NCBI RefSeq assembly: GCF_000276665.1
Contig: NW_004955417.1
Location: 17,529,798 to 17,593,797, forward strand
DNA: 64,000 nt
Reading direction: 5' to 3'
Source: Chinchilla lanigera
Lineage: Eukaryota > Chordata > Mammalia > Rodentia > Chinchillidae
Shown: positions 45,151-57,649 of the stretch, piece by piece
How the letters are laid out: each line of letters begins with the position of its first letter
Position numbering within the stretch: position 1 is the first letter of the stretch
Program-made: the position numbers and the translations under genes
Notes under the pieces: generated by a model
What the model saw: the letters and a program-made list of their open reading frames with translations, nothing else
Databases searched by the model: none
What the model was told of the DNA's origin: nothing

Positions 45151-47914
45151 ACTGTCTGGGCTTATTCCTTATATTTACAATTATTTAAATGGGCAAATAG
45201 ATTAAATTCAGTCCTTTCTGATGTGCAGTCTTCCTCAGTTTTTATCCATTATCAATGTCTACGCTTTATTTTTCGAGAACATCTACTGACTCTAATACTT
45301 TTGAAGCTCTCTTGCTTCAGTATATCTGAAACCCTGTCATTTGTTTTATACCTTTCAAAAGGGGTTCTGCTTCAATTTTATTTTTTATTAGTGTAAGTTT
45401 GCTCTACATAATAATTACATTCATCTTGGGAACTGGCAGTTATACATACCACATCTTGATCATGGCTTCAGCATTTCCTGATATCATTTTGTTGGTTCAC
45501 AGATAAAGGTGCTACTGATTCTTTCTCCATATGGTTCTCAGAAATACACTTAGCACATAAAGCCCTTAGCATCTGCTCTTTTAAGAACTTGTCTGTGTCA
45601 CAGAGATATGCAGGTACGTACATTGCATTATGTGCTTTTTTGTCCTGTGGCGTGGGGAAGAGAATTCACTTCATTGAGTATTCTCCAACAGAAGAGCTTA
45701 CAATGACTCCAAATGGGGAATAATAGGAGAGAAAGAAAAGATTACTAAATTTTATTGGTCTTTTAATTGGACATGTTTCTTTATAATGTCTTTTATGTGT
45801 AGTCACTTCCTCTCCATTCTACTTACTCATATTCTGTCTAAACTTTCAGCAGGAATCAAGCTCTGGTGGTTCTGGGAAACCTGTTGTGCATCATCCTTTA
45901 CTTTTCTCAGCTTTTATACAGTTTATTATTTCACAATTATTTGGTAAAATTGTATGCTATTTAAATTATGATCTATGTACATGTGTCTCTATGGATGCTG
46001 AGATGTGTATGTGTATGCAGTGGGTGTGCTACATAAAAAAGTGTAGTAAAAAATTAGTAAACAAATTCTACCAGAGATGAGAGAAAAAGAGGTCATTAAA
46101 AAGGGATTTAGGAATTATATACAACCCTTAAAGAGTTCTACTCATGCAAGAGGTGTGTCATGAGCTTTTGTTCCTGGTGAAAATGTATTGTTTTGACCAC
46201 TGAAACTACGTTCCATAGCAGAAGATCATTTATGACTGGAAAAAGTATCTTTTTTCCAATTAGTTACTTATGTCTTTCTTTTCAATAGATGTGGACATCA
46301 ATTTCTTAAACTGTGTTTTCCTTGAATTGTGAGTATTGCTTCCTGTTGGTAGTCCCAAAATAATGATAGAATGCAAATGAAGCAAATCAATCTATATTTT
46401 TCGTATTTAATGACTATATCTGGATTAATATGGTGTGATTAAAAAACAAAAGAATCCAAAAGTATTGGTGATTTGAGCAAATGATAACTTAATTAGGTGT
46501 AATTTGAATTAAGCCAAGAAGCAGTCCTTATTGGATATCAACATTCTGTACTCAAAAATTTTTCTTCTCCTTTCATTCTGTGATTGCTGGTATAAGTTCT
46601 ATTTTCATGGTCCAAATTAAACTTCAGGCAGCAGTGTGGAGGGAGCAGCGAGATGGATGAAGAGGAAAGGGTATGCACTCACGCATAATTTGTCTATCTT
46701 TATTTTGTTTTATTTTTAAATGACTGATGAAAATTATATATATATATATATGGTGTACAGAATCATACTTTTTATTGATGTATACATCATGGAATGACAA
46801 AATCAACCTAATTAATGTTTGACTTTTGTAGAATGTTTTTTAAAGCTGTTACCCAGTAATTCTACTTTCATCTCTTTGGTCAGGACATAATCCCAGGGCT
46901 TTACTGCTCTCTTCTAAGGGAGATTGGGAGGACAGATCAGGACAAGAAACTGTCCCTCTCTGCAGGAAACACAATATTAGCTCTGAAATATTCAAATGTT
47001 AGGAAAATTATCGAATATAGTTAAAATTATAAAGTACAGGAAATATTATCTAATTCAGTAGAGTCAAAGTGTATTTCATTAGATGATCTTGCAAAAGCAA
47101 GCCAAAATAAATAAGAAGGAAAAGATCTGAAAATCGTAACTAATGTAAGGTTTAACGATAGCAAACTAAAAGCATATACAATTTAAAATTAAAGGGTAGA
47201 AAATAATAAAGGAAGAAAATAGTAATTAATTCTATATTTGTTCACCTGTTCTTTAACACTTGGAACTTTGTGTCAGTCACCTTTCATCCTTTTAGGGCCA
47301 GCTCTTTACTGATTAGCAAGTAATTAGGTATTTCTTTTTAAAAAGCTTTAAACAGATATCGATAGAAAGTGTATATCCCATGGAAGTAATAACTGAGTTC
47401 TAAATAATTAAAAATAATTTAAGTTGAATGAGAAAAACCTGTACTGTGTTTAGTTGACAAAATTAGTAGCTCTTGGTATTGTCATTAATAAACACATAAT
47501 CAGCTTCTACATATTGCATTAGTAAGTTTAAGAATCTCCACAACTCAGTTAAAATGTCTATAAATTTAGGAACACATGACATAACTATGACTATAGTTGA
47601 GTACAGTCATTTGGAAACAATAATACATACAGATGAATGATCATCTGAAGGGACAAAATATGTAGTGAATAAGAAGCTGCCAGGATTTCTCAGGGAAAGG
47701 GAAAATTCAGTTTAACAAACATGAATGGCTCATGAAAAAAGTGGTACTTCCTGTTTGGGGTGTCGGGTAAACTTTTTCATAATTATTTATCTCAGTTTAC
47801 TTTTGGGCCAACACTCAAACTAATTTGTTTTCCTGAACTTTTATGCTAGTCAATAGTGTCCTTTTAAAAATCTATATTTCTTTTATTTTGTCCTTTGTTA
47901 TGAGTTCATGTTTT
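45151..47914. other. AT-rich non-coding stretch, no supported gene
   Basis: A TA dinucleotide run lies at about 46734-46751. The sequence at about 46755-46880 weakly resembles antisense L1 3' UTR but is too diverged to call. No gene is recognised. Confidence 0.48.
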
Positions 47915-48990
47915 AGTGCATAATGCCTCCATTCCTGAAGTGGAGGTAATACATGTACCTAACACACCTTCATTCTTTTTTTCATCCCTTCCCCTCCCCT
48001 CGCTCCTCCTCCCTCCATTTCTTGATCCCTTTCCATGTTGCGATCCATTTCTCCCTGTTTCCTGTCTTCTGTTTTATTACCTTTCTTCTGTTTTGCTTTT
48101 TTGTTATACTTTGGGTTTCTCATAAAAGAGAAACTGCATGATGTTTACTCTTGTGAATTTGATTTACTTCACTTGATATTATGGGCATCAGGTACACCCA
48201 CTTTAGTGTAAGTGACTAAAGCTTATCTTTCCTTATGGCAGAGTAGCACCATTGTGTATAAATACCACCTTTTCTTTATCTATTCATTTGTTAGTGGATA
48301 TGTAGGCTGCTTAAGATTATCTATTATGAATTATGTTGCTACCAACACGGGTATGGATATATCATTGTAATATGATGTTTTTAACTCCTTCAGGAAGATA
48401 CCTAGAAGGGGAGAAGTGGGGTCAAAATAGAGTTTTTACTTTCAGTTTTTTGAGGAATCAATTTTCCATTGTGGTTATCCTAGTTTGCATTCTTATCAAC
48501 AGTGTAGAAGACTTCTTTTTTTCCCTGAAACCTCACCAGCATTTGTTGTAATCTGATTTCTCAATGATGCCCATTCTTTCTGGTTTAGGATGGAATATCA
48601 GTATTGTTTTAGTTTGCATTTCTCTAATGGCCAATGATCTGGATATTTTCTTCACAATATATTGGCCACTTACACTTCTTATGAGAAGTTTCTATTCATT
48701 TTAGTTGACTCTTTCTTGATTGGGTCTTGTATTTTGGGAGATCTAAAGTTTTTGAATGCTTTATGTATTCTAGATATTAGTCCTCTGAGGAATAGATGGA
48801 GATATTTCTCCCATTCAATAAATTTTTTTTAAAACTCTGTTGGTTATTTCTTTTGCTCTCCAAAAGCTCTTTAAATTTGATAAGATCCCATTTGTTGATT
48901 CTCAGTACTTTTTCCTGTGAAATATTGATTCTCTAAATTCAAAAATAAAATCCAAGTTCAGTAATTATTCAGACATTTCTATGTGATCTG
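47915..48990 (-). mobile_element. Antisense L1 3' end fragment
   Basis: A pyrimidine-rich antisense polypurine tract (about 47975-48020) marks the 3' UTR. Further right come TTATGGCAGAGTAGCACCATTGTG, then AGTGGATATGTAGGCTGC, TGCATTTCTCTAATGGCCAATGA and ATGTATTCTAGATATTAGTCC. The same ORF2 region occurs at about 13790-14350 in the other L1 and aligns with it by eye. It ends near 48960-48990. Short ORFs over the C/T-rich part are not genes. Confidence 0.8.
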
Positions 48991-51311
48991 CTTTCAGAAT
49001 AAAGTTAAAGTCTTCAGAAATTTTGGTTCACAATGAATTCAGCATAATGCCAGAAATATGAGTGCAGTGGAAACACCACCCTCTCCTGTATCTACACTGT
49101 TCTCCTCTACAGTAGAATTCAGGCTTGTTAATCTCTCCTTCAGCATGAAAACACTAGGACTATAACCTTAAAATATTTTTTCTCTTACTATTTCTCATGT
49201 GGAAGACATTCACATGAAAACCAGAAGAGTATTTTTTTTCCTTTTTTGAGAGAATTTATTTATCCTAGGTTTTTAGGGTAGATTTGTACTTATTTGTCTT
49301 TTTCAGATGTGTAATTTTAAAAATAGAATTATCCTTTCCTTTTTTCAAACAACTGCATGACATTTATCTTTGAAATCAAATGAATTAGAATTAATTGAGT
49401 TTTGGGAATCAGAGGATTTAAACAAGAGTTTGAATAACTGAAGACATCTCTAGGTCGTAATTCCTCTCATGAATTATGCTTTGCAAGACTGAAAAATGGC
49501 AGTTGGGGTAAGTTATGCATGTGAAAAATGGAGTCAGGAAAAGCATAAACAAAGGAAAAATAAATTGCAGAAGTGAGAAAAATATTGTACATATGAAAGT
49601 GATTGAGATACCTTGTCATAAATTGTACAAATCTGAGAATAATAAATTAAGATGGTACATTTTCAAGCATCTATAGCTATAGCTTATATTAGAGTATAAT
49701 TCAAAACTTTCAGGGTGTTACCTGACATTCCTGAAAATATTCTATTTTAACTTTGTGTGTACGGGGACAGGAAGAATACAGTTGTGCATATCCTTTTTAG
49801 ATGGGGCATCATTTTATGAAGCAGACATGAAATTTTCCTAGGTAAAAGAACTGTGATTTTCTAAAATTAAACATTCCTGTTCTTTTCTACTGTTGCAAAC
49901 TCACTTAAGCCCTCCTGCACATTCAGCAAATGTCAGGGATATTTCATAAATATTCGTGGTCTCTGGAGTTGAGAGGTAGGTGGGAAGTATAGTTCCTTTC
50001 CTTCATATCTTTAGTACTAAGGGTGGTATCAAAGGAAGCAAATACTACTTACTGTATGCATGTAAGCAGTAGGCATTTATGAAATGGTTACCTATTCAGT
50101 AGTTTGGACAAGTACCTCTCTATGTCACACTTTCTCCCAGCAATGTTGTGTGAGGCTATGGCTGCCAAAGGAACTCCTGGATTATTTGAAGACAAATCTG
50201 ATCAGCCTTACAGTGAAGGCCAGCTTTGGTTTCCTGTAAGTTAGGGTGTACAAAAGTATCAGTTTGTAATTACTATAGTAATACTATATAATAGACACAG
50301 AGTCTTAATACAAAAAATCCTGAAAAAGTATTTCCTCATGTTTCAGAATATTGGTAGGTTAGAATAAGGGGACTGGTTGCCCTGTATGGATTTGGCTGGG
50401 TAAATCTGCCTTAAACTGGAGCTCTATCTGGTCAGAGTTTTTTCCTATGATTTGTTTTGGGCCTAAGGCAAATGAAGAAGCAATCATTTGTGAGAAGTTC
50501 ATTTTATAGCATAGTCGAGGGGAAGAGAACACACCTGTGCAGATGCTTTGTAATCCTGGTTAAATCACTTATACAAATACTCATATAATATCAGAAAAAT
50601 GAACTCTGCAAGTATTCCTCAGTGAATGCTGTCCTTGCTTGTCACTACATTGCCAATGAAAGTATTTTTTCTAAAATTATTTTGCAGAATAACGTACTCT
50701 CTCATATATATATTTTCATAATAATCTTTGAGATATTACTGGGAATACTGATTCATAATTAAGATACTCCAAGTCCTGAGAAAATAATCCTAATGTAGAC
50801 ACACACATTACATCATGAGACCAAAGTGTTTTAGAATAAGTTATTGCACAGGCAATGCAAGAGCAATAAACTTAATGGAACGATACCTACTAGCCTTGTG
50901 AGCTAATTTCACCTATATTCCATGAAATCAGTCTCTCAGGTTTTCAATGATAGATGCTGGGTTGAAGGGAATTTCAAATTTGTCAAGTAACTCGATTGAG
51001 TTTGTTTCTGTGTTCAGCTCACGATGACTTGAAATCCATTGCATTTTACTTCCTTCTCTCTTGCCCGTTGGTGGGATATCTGATGTCACCAATTGCTGAA
51101 GTATGTGTGCATGTGTCCATCATAAATTGATAAATAACTAGCCTAGAAAATGCTAGAGTAGCTTAAAAACCAATGATAATATCAGAGCTACAAAAAATTT
51201 CTATTAATAAGTAACTTATTCTGGAGGAAAGCAAAATTAAGATCCCATCCAGTTAGCCTGGAATGGAAAAGGTAAGGAGAGCAGTTTCCAGAAATGGGTG
51301 GCAATGCTTGA

Positions 51312-51384
51312 CGGCAAGCATCAGGAAGAAGAAATCCAAATTGAAAAAAGATCCGCAAGAAAATTGCTCTCCTGATGCTTGCCG
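51312..51384. other. Perfect 15-bp inverted repeat (potential hairpin)
   Basis: CGGCAAGCATCAGGA at 51312-51326 is the exact reverse complement of TCCTGATGCTTGCCG at 51370-51384, with a 43-base loop. Both arms contain a CpG, unusual in this CpG-poor window. The pairing does not extend cleanly beyond 15 bp on the outer side. Confidence 0.8.
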
Positions 51385-52235
51385 GTGTTGGTACAGGAGG
51401 CCAAGCAGATAAGTCGTTCAGGGAAAGTTAATTGCTTATGAGGCTTACAACAAAGGAATCACCACAGGGAAATCATTAAATTGGAATTAAAATACAAATT
51501 TTCAGACAGGAAATTAGTGGATGATAATAAAGGCAAGCACGAGTATAGGAGAAAAGCATTAATGAAATAGTACTAAAATGTGACCAGAAAATTGAAATGT
51601 TTTGAAATATAAGAAAACTGCTTTTAAGTTGCAAGCTTTTTGTTTCTTTATAAACTGCCTAATAGTTAAAATGAGGCTACTGCTGTTTGAACAATTATAG
51701 GCAAAAGAATTATTAGAATTTGTAGTGTGAATATAGAATTCATAAAATATCAGGTTTTCTGTGAAGAACGGAGTATGGAAATTATTATTTAAACAATTAA
51801 AGAAATGTATAAGTTCTGGACACAGGGAAAATAACTATGAAAATTTTCTAAAGAATATTGTGCTAAAGTATTTAACAGACTCTCTGACAAGAAGTCTTTG
51901 GTGCTCCTGGGCTTTCCAAAATCTCTACAAATTAGCAAATAAATATTGGTCTTATTTATTGTGCAGTGCTTCTTACATCCTCTTTGAAAAATTTAATATT
52001 ATTTTCACACTCTAAAAAAGAAAAAAAGGGATTTTATCTGACCTAACCATATTTATATAAAAAGTGTAAGATGTAAAAAATCAGTATTTTTCACAATTCC
52101 AAAGGTTAATGTATTTTTAAAAAATCTACAAGATTGTGGATGGGTATGTTGGATGAATGAGTGAATTTTCTATATTTTTTTAGTCAACTTTCCTGTGAAT
52201 ATAAAATGTCCCACCAAATCAATCAAATTAATCTG

Positions 52236-52315
52236 TGTGTATATATATTTGCATATGTATGTGTATGCATATATATTTACATATATGCATATGTAGCATA
52301 TACACATATATATTA
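52236..52315. repeat. TATATG/CATATA alternating repeat
   Basis: Alternating purine-pyrimidine units of TATATATATTTGCATATG type over about 80 bp. Confidence 0.8.
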
Positions 52316-52530
52316 GATACTTTCGTATCATCTAGTACTAAACCCCTTTGCTATCAATACTTCGTACACATTCAGAATTTCTGATATGATAGACCTTTCT
52401 ATGTACATGCTTCTGAATTCCGAAATTCTCTTTAGTATTTTCATCAAAAAGTAATATTTTACATCAATGACAAGTCTTAGATAATTGAAAACTGAGAACT
52501 ACTGTGATTAATATTACCTGGAGACCTAGA

Positions 52531-52620
52531 TTTTTTTGGCGGGAGCGGTACCAGGAATGAATCTCAGGACCTCACACTTGCCCAGCAGGCGCTGCACCTC
52601 TGAGCTCAATCCCCAGTCCT
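52531..52620 (-). mobile_element. ID-like tRNA-derived SINE
   Basis: The minus strand reads GGACTGGGGATTGAGCTCAG, then the B-box region GATTCATTCCTGGTACC, and then sequence up to a short A run (plus-strand T run at 52531-52537). It is moderately diverged from the intact copy at 53035. Confidence 0.85.
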
Positions 52621-53034
52621 ATTGGCCCTTGAAAAAAACATGAAATGGAAATTAACATTTACAATGAGCTGAACAGCAATGAAAAGACAGCACTTTATAT
52701 TCAAACAAGATAGAACAATAAAGAAAATGGCAATGTAAATACTATTATTACTAAAGAAAAGATAAAGAATAAAGACTGGAATAATACTTTTTTACATTTG
52801 GGGGACAATTACATAGGCCAGTAAAATAACAAAAATGAGAACACTTACACAAAAGTATAGTAAATATAACTGAAATGGAACAGGGTAAATAAATTCTGAT
52901 GTTTCTTAGAAAAGAAAAACAACAATACAATTGATACATCGATGAGACCAAATTAACATGAAAAGAGGACCCTAAAACTTTAGGAATGGGTTTGGAAATA
53001 TAATTGTACAGAGAAGAAATTTAAACAAATTTTA
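52621..53034. other. Spacer between two SINEs
   Basis: AT-rich, with no supported gene. A 66-codon ORF at 52751-52951 minus has no recognised domain. Confidence 0.5.
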
Positions 53035-53130
53035 CTTTTTTTTTTTTTTTTTCTGGTACTGGGAATCGAACTCATGACCTCGCGCTTGCCAGGCAGGCGC
53101 TGTGCCGCTGAGCTAAATCCCCAGCCCATA
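53035..53130 (-). mobile_element. ID-like tRNA-derived SINE, best preserved copy
   Basis: The minus strand has an intact A box (TAGCTCAGCGG) and B box (GAGTTCGATTCC), a GGGCTGGGG start, the GGTACTGGGAATCG region in reverse, and a pure A tail (plus-strand T run at 53036-53052). The 12-bp direct repeat AAACAAATTTTA at 53023-53034 and 53131-53142 is a perfect target duplication. Several CpGs survive, including CGCGC. This is probably the youngest SINE here. Confidence 0.93.
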
Positions 53131-53142
53131 AAACAAATTTTA

Positions 53143-54239
53143 AAGTCTACCAAAAATGTAAACACTGAGAAATGAAAATTTCAATATATAATGCAAATTT
53201 TCAAGAGTTGGCTCATGAAGAAGTTGAAATTTGAATACATTCCTTGTCAATGTAGAAATAAATTTTAATATTTAAAAAATGAGGCTCTATCGTTGAAAAG
53301 TAACTTTTCAAAAAACAGGGAATTTGAATGATCTTCAAAATCTTCCCAATTATGAATAGAGGAAAATTTCTACAATTCACATTATAAAGCTAGTATAAGC
53401 TTAAGAATAAAATATGTTTAAGTAACTAAAAATTAAACAGTAATCAATAATATCATGTATTAATATACTGAGTTTCAGGGCCGGCTTCTAGACTGCACCA
53501 GGGAGTGTTCCTTCACAGAAATTTTGAAAAATTTCAGTTACGTCTACAATAACTTCAGGACATTGCTCAATTCAGATTTTGTTCTGCTTTAATTTTCTTT
53601 CTAGCCTTAATCACTATCTGAAATTATATATTTATACTCAGTTTTTAGTGTCTTTTTTCATGCTTATGTAGTAAGGCAACAAAAAGAAGGAAAGGTAGGT
53701 ATCAAAGTTCACTATCCTTTGCAACAAAACCATCAATCAGGTTGAACAAGTGAATTTCATCAGATTGAGTTGACCTTTCTTTTCTGTGGTTAACCCTATT
53801 TGGTTATGATATAATTAAATGCCCTCATATCCTTAGCCTATATTTGTTAATGTATTGCTTGCAATTTTTCATCTATATTCATATGGAACAATTTAGTGCT
53901 ATGGAAAAATTTCTAAAATGACACAATTTCCAGACATAAACCAAAATACACTTAGGTGAGAGGATGATCTCTAAAGTTCTATAGCACAGAAAGGTAACTG
54001 TAGTTTATAGTAATTTATTGTAGTCTAAATAATTAGAGGGAAATAAATTGACATCTCATAAGGACTGAGCCCATCTCGGTTAAGGCTTTTCTTTTAGGAA
54101 TGGTTTTTGATTACTTATTGTGTATATTTACTATTTAGGTTTTCAATATCTTTTGTTTTTCCTGAATTTTAATGTGTTAATTGCATAGCTCCAACTGTAT
54201 AATTACAGCATTGCTGAGATTTTACCTTATTTTTAAATG
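53143..54239. other. AT-rich non-coding stretch, no supported gene
   Basis: No gene, RNA or repeat family recognised. Confidence 0.5.
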
Positions 54240-54670
54240 TTTATTGCCATATAATATTTGTAATTATTTATGATATACAGCGTTATAATTATATATAGAG
54301 ATAATGTTGAATGATCGAATCATGTGATTAGCATTCTCATCTCTTCAAAAATTATCATATCTATGTGCTATCTAATTTGCTAGCATACTTCTTCAAAACA
54401 TTTCCTTATATTTGTTTTGATATATATAGTTCTGTAATAAGATTTCCCCTTTTGTTCATGATTTATTTGTATCTTTCATTTCTTAGTCAGTCTGTCAATT
54501 TTGCTGAAATTTTTTAAAAATAACTTTTGATTTCCTTAATTTTTCTATTGTTTTCTGTCTTCTAATTTATTTATTTCCCTATAGTCCTTCTTTCTATTTC
54601 CTCTGAGTTTAGTTGAATTTTTGGAAAGATACGTTGATCTGTATACACTGTTTTTTGCCAGCTGTGAAAC
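54240..54670 (-). mobile_element. Old antisense L1 pieces (3' UTR then ORF2)
   Basis: Plus-strand 54240-54420 resembles antisense 3' UTR of an old L1 (AATGATCGAATCATGTGATTAG, then CTCTTCAAAAATTATCATATC). Then 54480-54660 resembles antisense ORF2 (AGTCAGTCTGTCAATTTTGCTG, then TTTTCTATTGTTTTCTGTC, then GAGTTTAGTTGAATTTTTGG). The two are not adjacent in a full L1, so either a deletion joins them or they are separate fragments. Confidence 0.5.
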
Positions 54671-55770
54671 TCTAGTTTTAAAAGATGTGCACCATTCTTG
54701 ACCTCATTAATCAGAGTTTCTGAGGTTGCTTGGGTATTTATTTTCTAAAATCCCTTTAATAAATGTCGTGTTTACCAATGTTAACATTCAATTATCTATT
54801 TTGCAGGTCAGTGAACTTGATTAGTTCTGTATTCAAAATTGATTATTTTCAAATTCTTCATAACTGTTAAGTCAACTTGAATAATTACCTATTGTAGAAC
54901 CAATTAAAAATTATATCTATAGGAGCTATTGTACATATAAGTAAAACAATTGCTTAGTGAATCTGAATGATCACATCAGTTGTTTATCACCCTCTCTCTT
55001 TCTGAAGGCAAATTTACATGTGAAATTAAATTAAAATGGAAAAGTTTTTTGGCATGAGCAGATGATTAGAACAAAACTGAGTAATTATTTAAAGGTTAAT
55101 TCAATTGTGTTAGGAGAATCTAGTACTGTATCTCTCTTTTCCTTTAATGATTATACATCGCTTGGTAAATTCAAATATCCAAGACAGTCAGCCACTCTTC
55201 AATAGAGAGTATTAGAAACATATTAACTATTCTTTTTCTTTGGTTGCACATCTAGTTTTTCTCCAGCTTTTAAACTAATGACATTTTTTTAAATGAAGAA
55301 AATATTGTAATTAGACACTTTTATTCATATATTTACAGCTTCCTAAACATGTTCATATATCTCCTAGCATAGGCTCTTCTGTATAGACTCTTATTAAATA
55401 AGTATGACATTCTATCAAATGACACCAAGATCACTGTAAAGAATGACTTTCTTGGTGTTTGGCATTGCTCTACATAACTGTTGCAATAAATATAATATTA
55501 TGTTTTCAACTCTGGATATGGATCAAAATGCTTAAGATCTCCAAGTTCTATAACTAGTAGAAAGCTTAATTTATTGTAAATTTGGGTAGAATATTACTGT
55601 ATATCATTTAAAATTTCTAACAGATGTATTTTGTTCAATTTGATAACATACTTGTTAAAAGAGTAACTAGATTATTTTTTTGTTTGGATAATGGAATGCA
55701 AAAAAATTCAAAATTTAAAATGATGAATGTAGCAACAGAAAGGAGAAAGTAATGTTTCACTTTCTAAATA
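54671..55770. other. AT-rich non-coding stretch, no supported gene
   Basis: Nothing recognised on either strand. Confidence 0.5.
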
Positions 55771-55943
55771 CAGGTATACCTTGGCTTAGGAACTCTTCTA
55801 TTCCTGAATAATTCAGTTTGCAAATAGAAGCATCAGCAAAATTTTGCTGCCATCAGGATCTCTGCTTCAGGTGGGGAACTCAGCAGTGGCTTTCTTCCCT
55901 AGAATCAAGGAAGGAATTAAGTTCATGAACTAAGGTACCACTG
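55771..55943. mobile_element. Small non-autonomous Tc1/mariner-type DNA transposon
   Basis: It is flanked by TA at 55769-55770 and 55944-55945. The left end reads CAGGTATACCTTGGCTTAGG. The reverse complement of the right end reads CAGTGGTACCTTAGTTCATG, giving an inverted repeat of about 24 bp with some mismatches. It shares ends and internal landmarks (GAATTAAGTTCATGAAC and ATTAAGTTTGTGAATTG) with the copy at 38539-38742. It has no ORF. Confidence 0.8.
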
Positions 55944-55945
55944 TA

Positions 55946-56284
55946 TTTAAGTGATATCTAAAAAGAAGGCAAATCAATTTTGTATGCTATTTCTGTTACA
56001 TGTTTTCATTTTTCTACATATATTATATATCTACAAGACTAGATTCTGGGTTTGAGACATACTTCTGTTTCTCATTTTAGGGTTATAAATTATTGCGGTT
56101 GTAAAAGCTTGGGGCTAAAAATTTTTGGCTGGGATGAAATATATATGCATTCTTAGACATTCATGGATTTTTTACAGGATAAAATTCACATAAAATGTAA
56201 AAATTAAATTTTTAAAAATGGGGAAGAATCCCATTCATCTACGTGCATACCTTTCCTCTATTTATCTGTTCATCTAGTTATACA
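55946..56284. other. Non-coding spacer
   Basis: AT-rich and unassigned. Confidence 0.5.
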
Positions 56285-57300
56285 CAGGATAATGACAGCA
56301 ATACAATACAAATCTAAGAAATATGTCCTGACATGATTTTGTCATTTGTTGTTGTGGGTACAACACAGTGTCCTATTACACAAATATAGATACCTACCCC
56401 TCACTTAGACCACTGTATTAAATCAAGTACAACAGCAAATGATGTGACCAAAAGAGCAATAAACTCCAATGTGCATAGATGCTCCCGGTGAAGCATAGCG
56501 TATTGTTTTACCTTAAAATATTTTATAAGTGGGAGATTATTCTAAAATAATGATAAAACATATAGCATAATAAACACATCGACAAGTAATCCAGGCATTC
56601 ATTATCATTACAAGTTTTACCTACACATAACTGTCTTGTATTTTACATAACTGCATATTATTCAGCACCGTACTATACATAACTGTACATATTAACTATA
56701 CCGTGCTGCACATGACTGCATGTGCCACAGTATTGTACATAACTTACTGTTCACTGTACCATACTGCATATAACTGCAGGTGTTATGCAGTACCATACTC
56801 TACATAACTGGACATGTTAATTGCACGTAACTGTACTTGACTGCATGTGTCATACAGTACTCTACATAACTATACTGTTAAATGTACTATACTATACATA
56901 ACTGTATGTGTTATACAGTACTGTATATAGCTGTACATGTTAACTGTTTGGTACGTGACCACACATGTAACACAGTACTCTGCATAGCTGCACATGTTAA
57001 CCATACTGTACATAACTGCACATGTTAAACAGTACCATACTCTACATAACTATCCATGTTAACTGTACACACTATACATTACTGTACTGCACATAACTGT
57101 ACACATTGACTGTACTGTACTGTACATGACTGCACGTGTTGTATAGTGCTTTCCTGTGACTGACAGTGTAGCAGTTTTGTTTACAGCAAGCAGCACGACC
57201 ATCAACTCATGGGAAGCACATTGCATGAGGCGATAGGAGATTTTCAGCTCCATTAACATCTTATGGGACAACTATCCTCTAAGCAGTCTGTTGCACTACA
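56285..57300. mobile_element. Tigger/MER2-like DNA transposon remnant with minisatellite core
   Basis: The left end (about 56310-56380) has CTAAGAAATATGTCCTGACATG, TTTTGTCATTTGTTGTTGTG, AACACAGTGTCCTATTACAC and ATATAGATACCTACC. These match in order a Tc1/mariner-superfamily (Tigger) element known from placental mammals. The right end (about 57165-57296) has TGTAGCAGTTTTGTTTACA, GCATGAGGCGATAGGAGATT, TTCAGCTCCATTAACATC, TTATGGGACAACTATC and GCAGTCTGTTGCA, again in the family's order. Between them lies the tandem array at 56622-57145. No transposase ORF is present. Exact ends are uncertain because the terminal repeats are decayed. Confidence 0.75.
56622..57145. repeat. Degenerate minisatellite of about 30-35-bp units
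   Basis: More than a dozen imperfect repeats follow the pattern TACTGTACATAACTGYACATGTTAA with variable spacers such as CAGTACCATACTC. Adjacent unlike subunits suggest a higher-order unit of roughly 65-75 bp. Each unit has the form of a TGTACATAA core found once in the ancestral transposon interior. Short ORFs across it (for example 57059-57271 minus) are artefacts. Confidence 0.85.
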
Positions 57301-57649
57301 GTGTGGGTGTGTTTGTGTGTGTAAATCTAATGTTAAAAAATCAAAAGAATTTATGTCATTGTCATTTTTCTTAAAACCAAAAAGCAGAACTAAAAATTTC
57401 AAATCTATATGCATCTTTGCTGTTCACAAAGTTGACAAACCACGGACTGAGCAGCCATCCTAGGTTTTTTCCACACTAAGCAAAAGTCCACATCATTATT
57501 TCAGTAAAATAATTTGCATCTTAATGTGTTTCTAGAATTTTTCATTTTAATGTATTTTCAGAAATATTTAATTTACATGTGTCAGCAAAATGAAAACCAA
57601 AGATAACTCCTAGGGTATAACTTTACAAAAGATGCAGAAAATATGTATG
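57301..57649. other. Non-coding spacer
   Basis: A short TG tract at about 57306-57322 and otherwise unassigned AT-rich DNA. Confidence 0.5.

Larger units (their letters stand above)
48991..52530. other. AT-rich non-coding stretch, no supported gene
   Basis: It contains the hairpin at 51312-51384 and a TATATG/CATATA-type tract at about 52236-52315. An 84-codon ORF at 51761-52015 plus is rich in Lys, Leu and Tyr with no domain I recognise. No repeat family is recognised. Confidence 0.5.

Noticed and set aside
53035..53130. tRNA gene (A and B boxes are present)
   Set aside because: It has an A tail, a target duplication and sister copies, and does not fold as a complete tRNA. It is a tRNA-derived SINE.
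56622..57145. CRISPR-like repeat array
   Set aside because: The repeats are degenerate and contiguous, without unique spacers of constant length, and the DNA is mammalian. It is a minisatellite.
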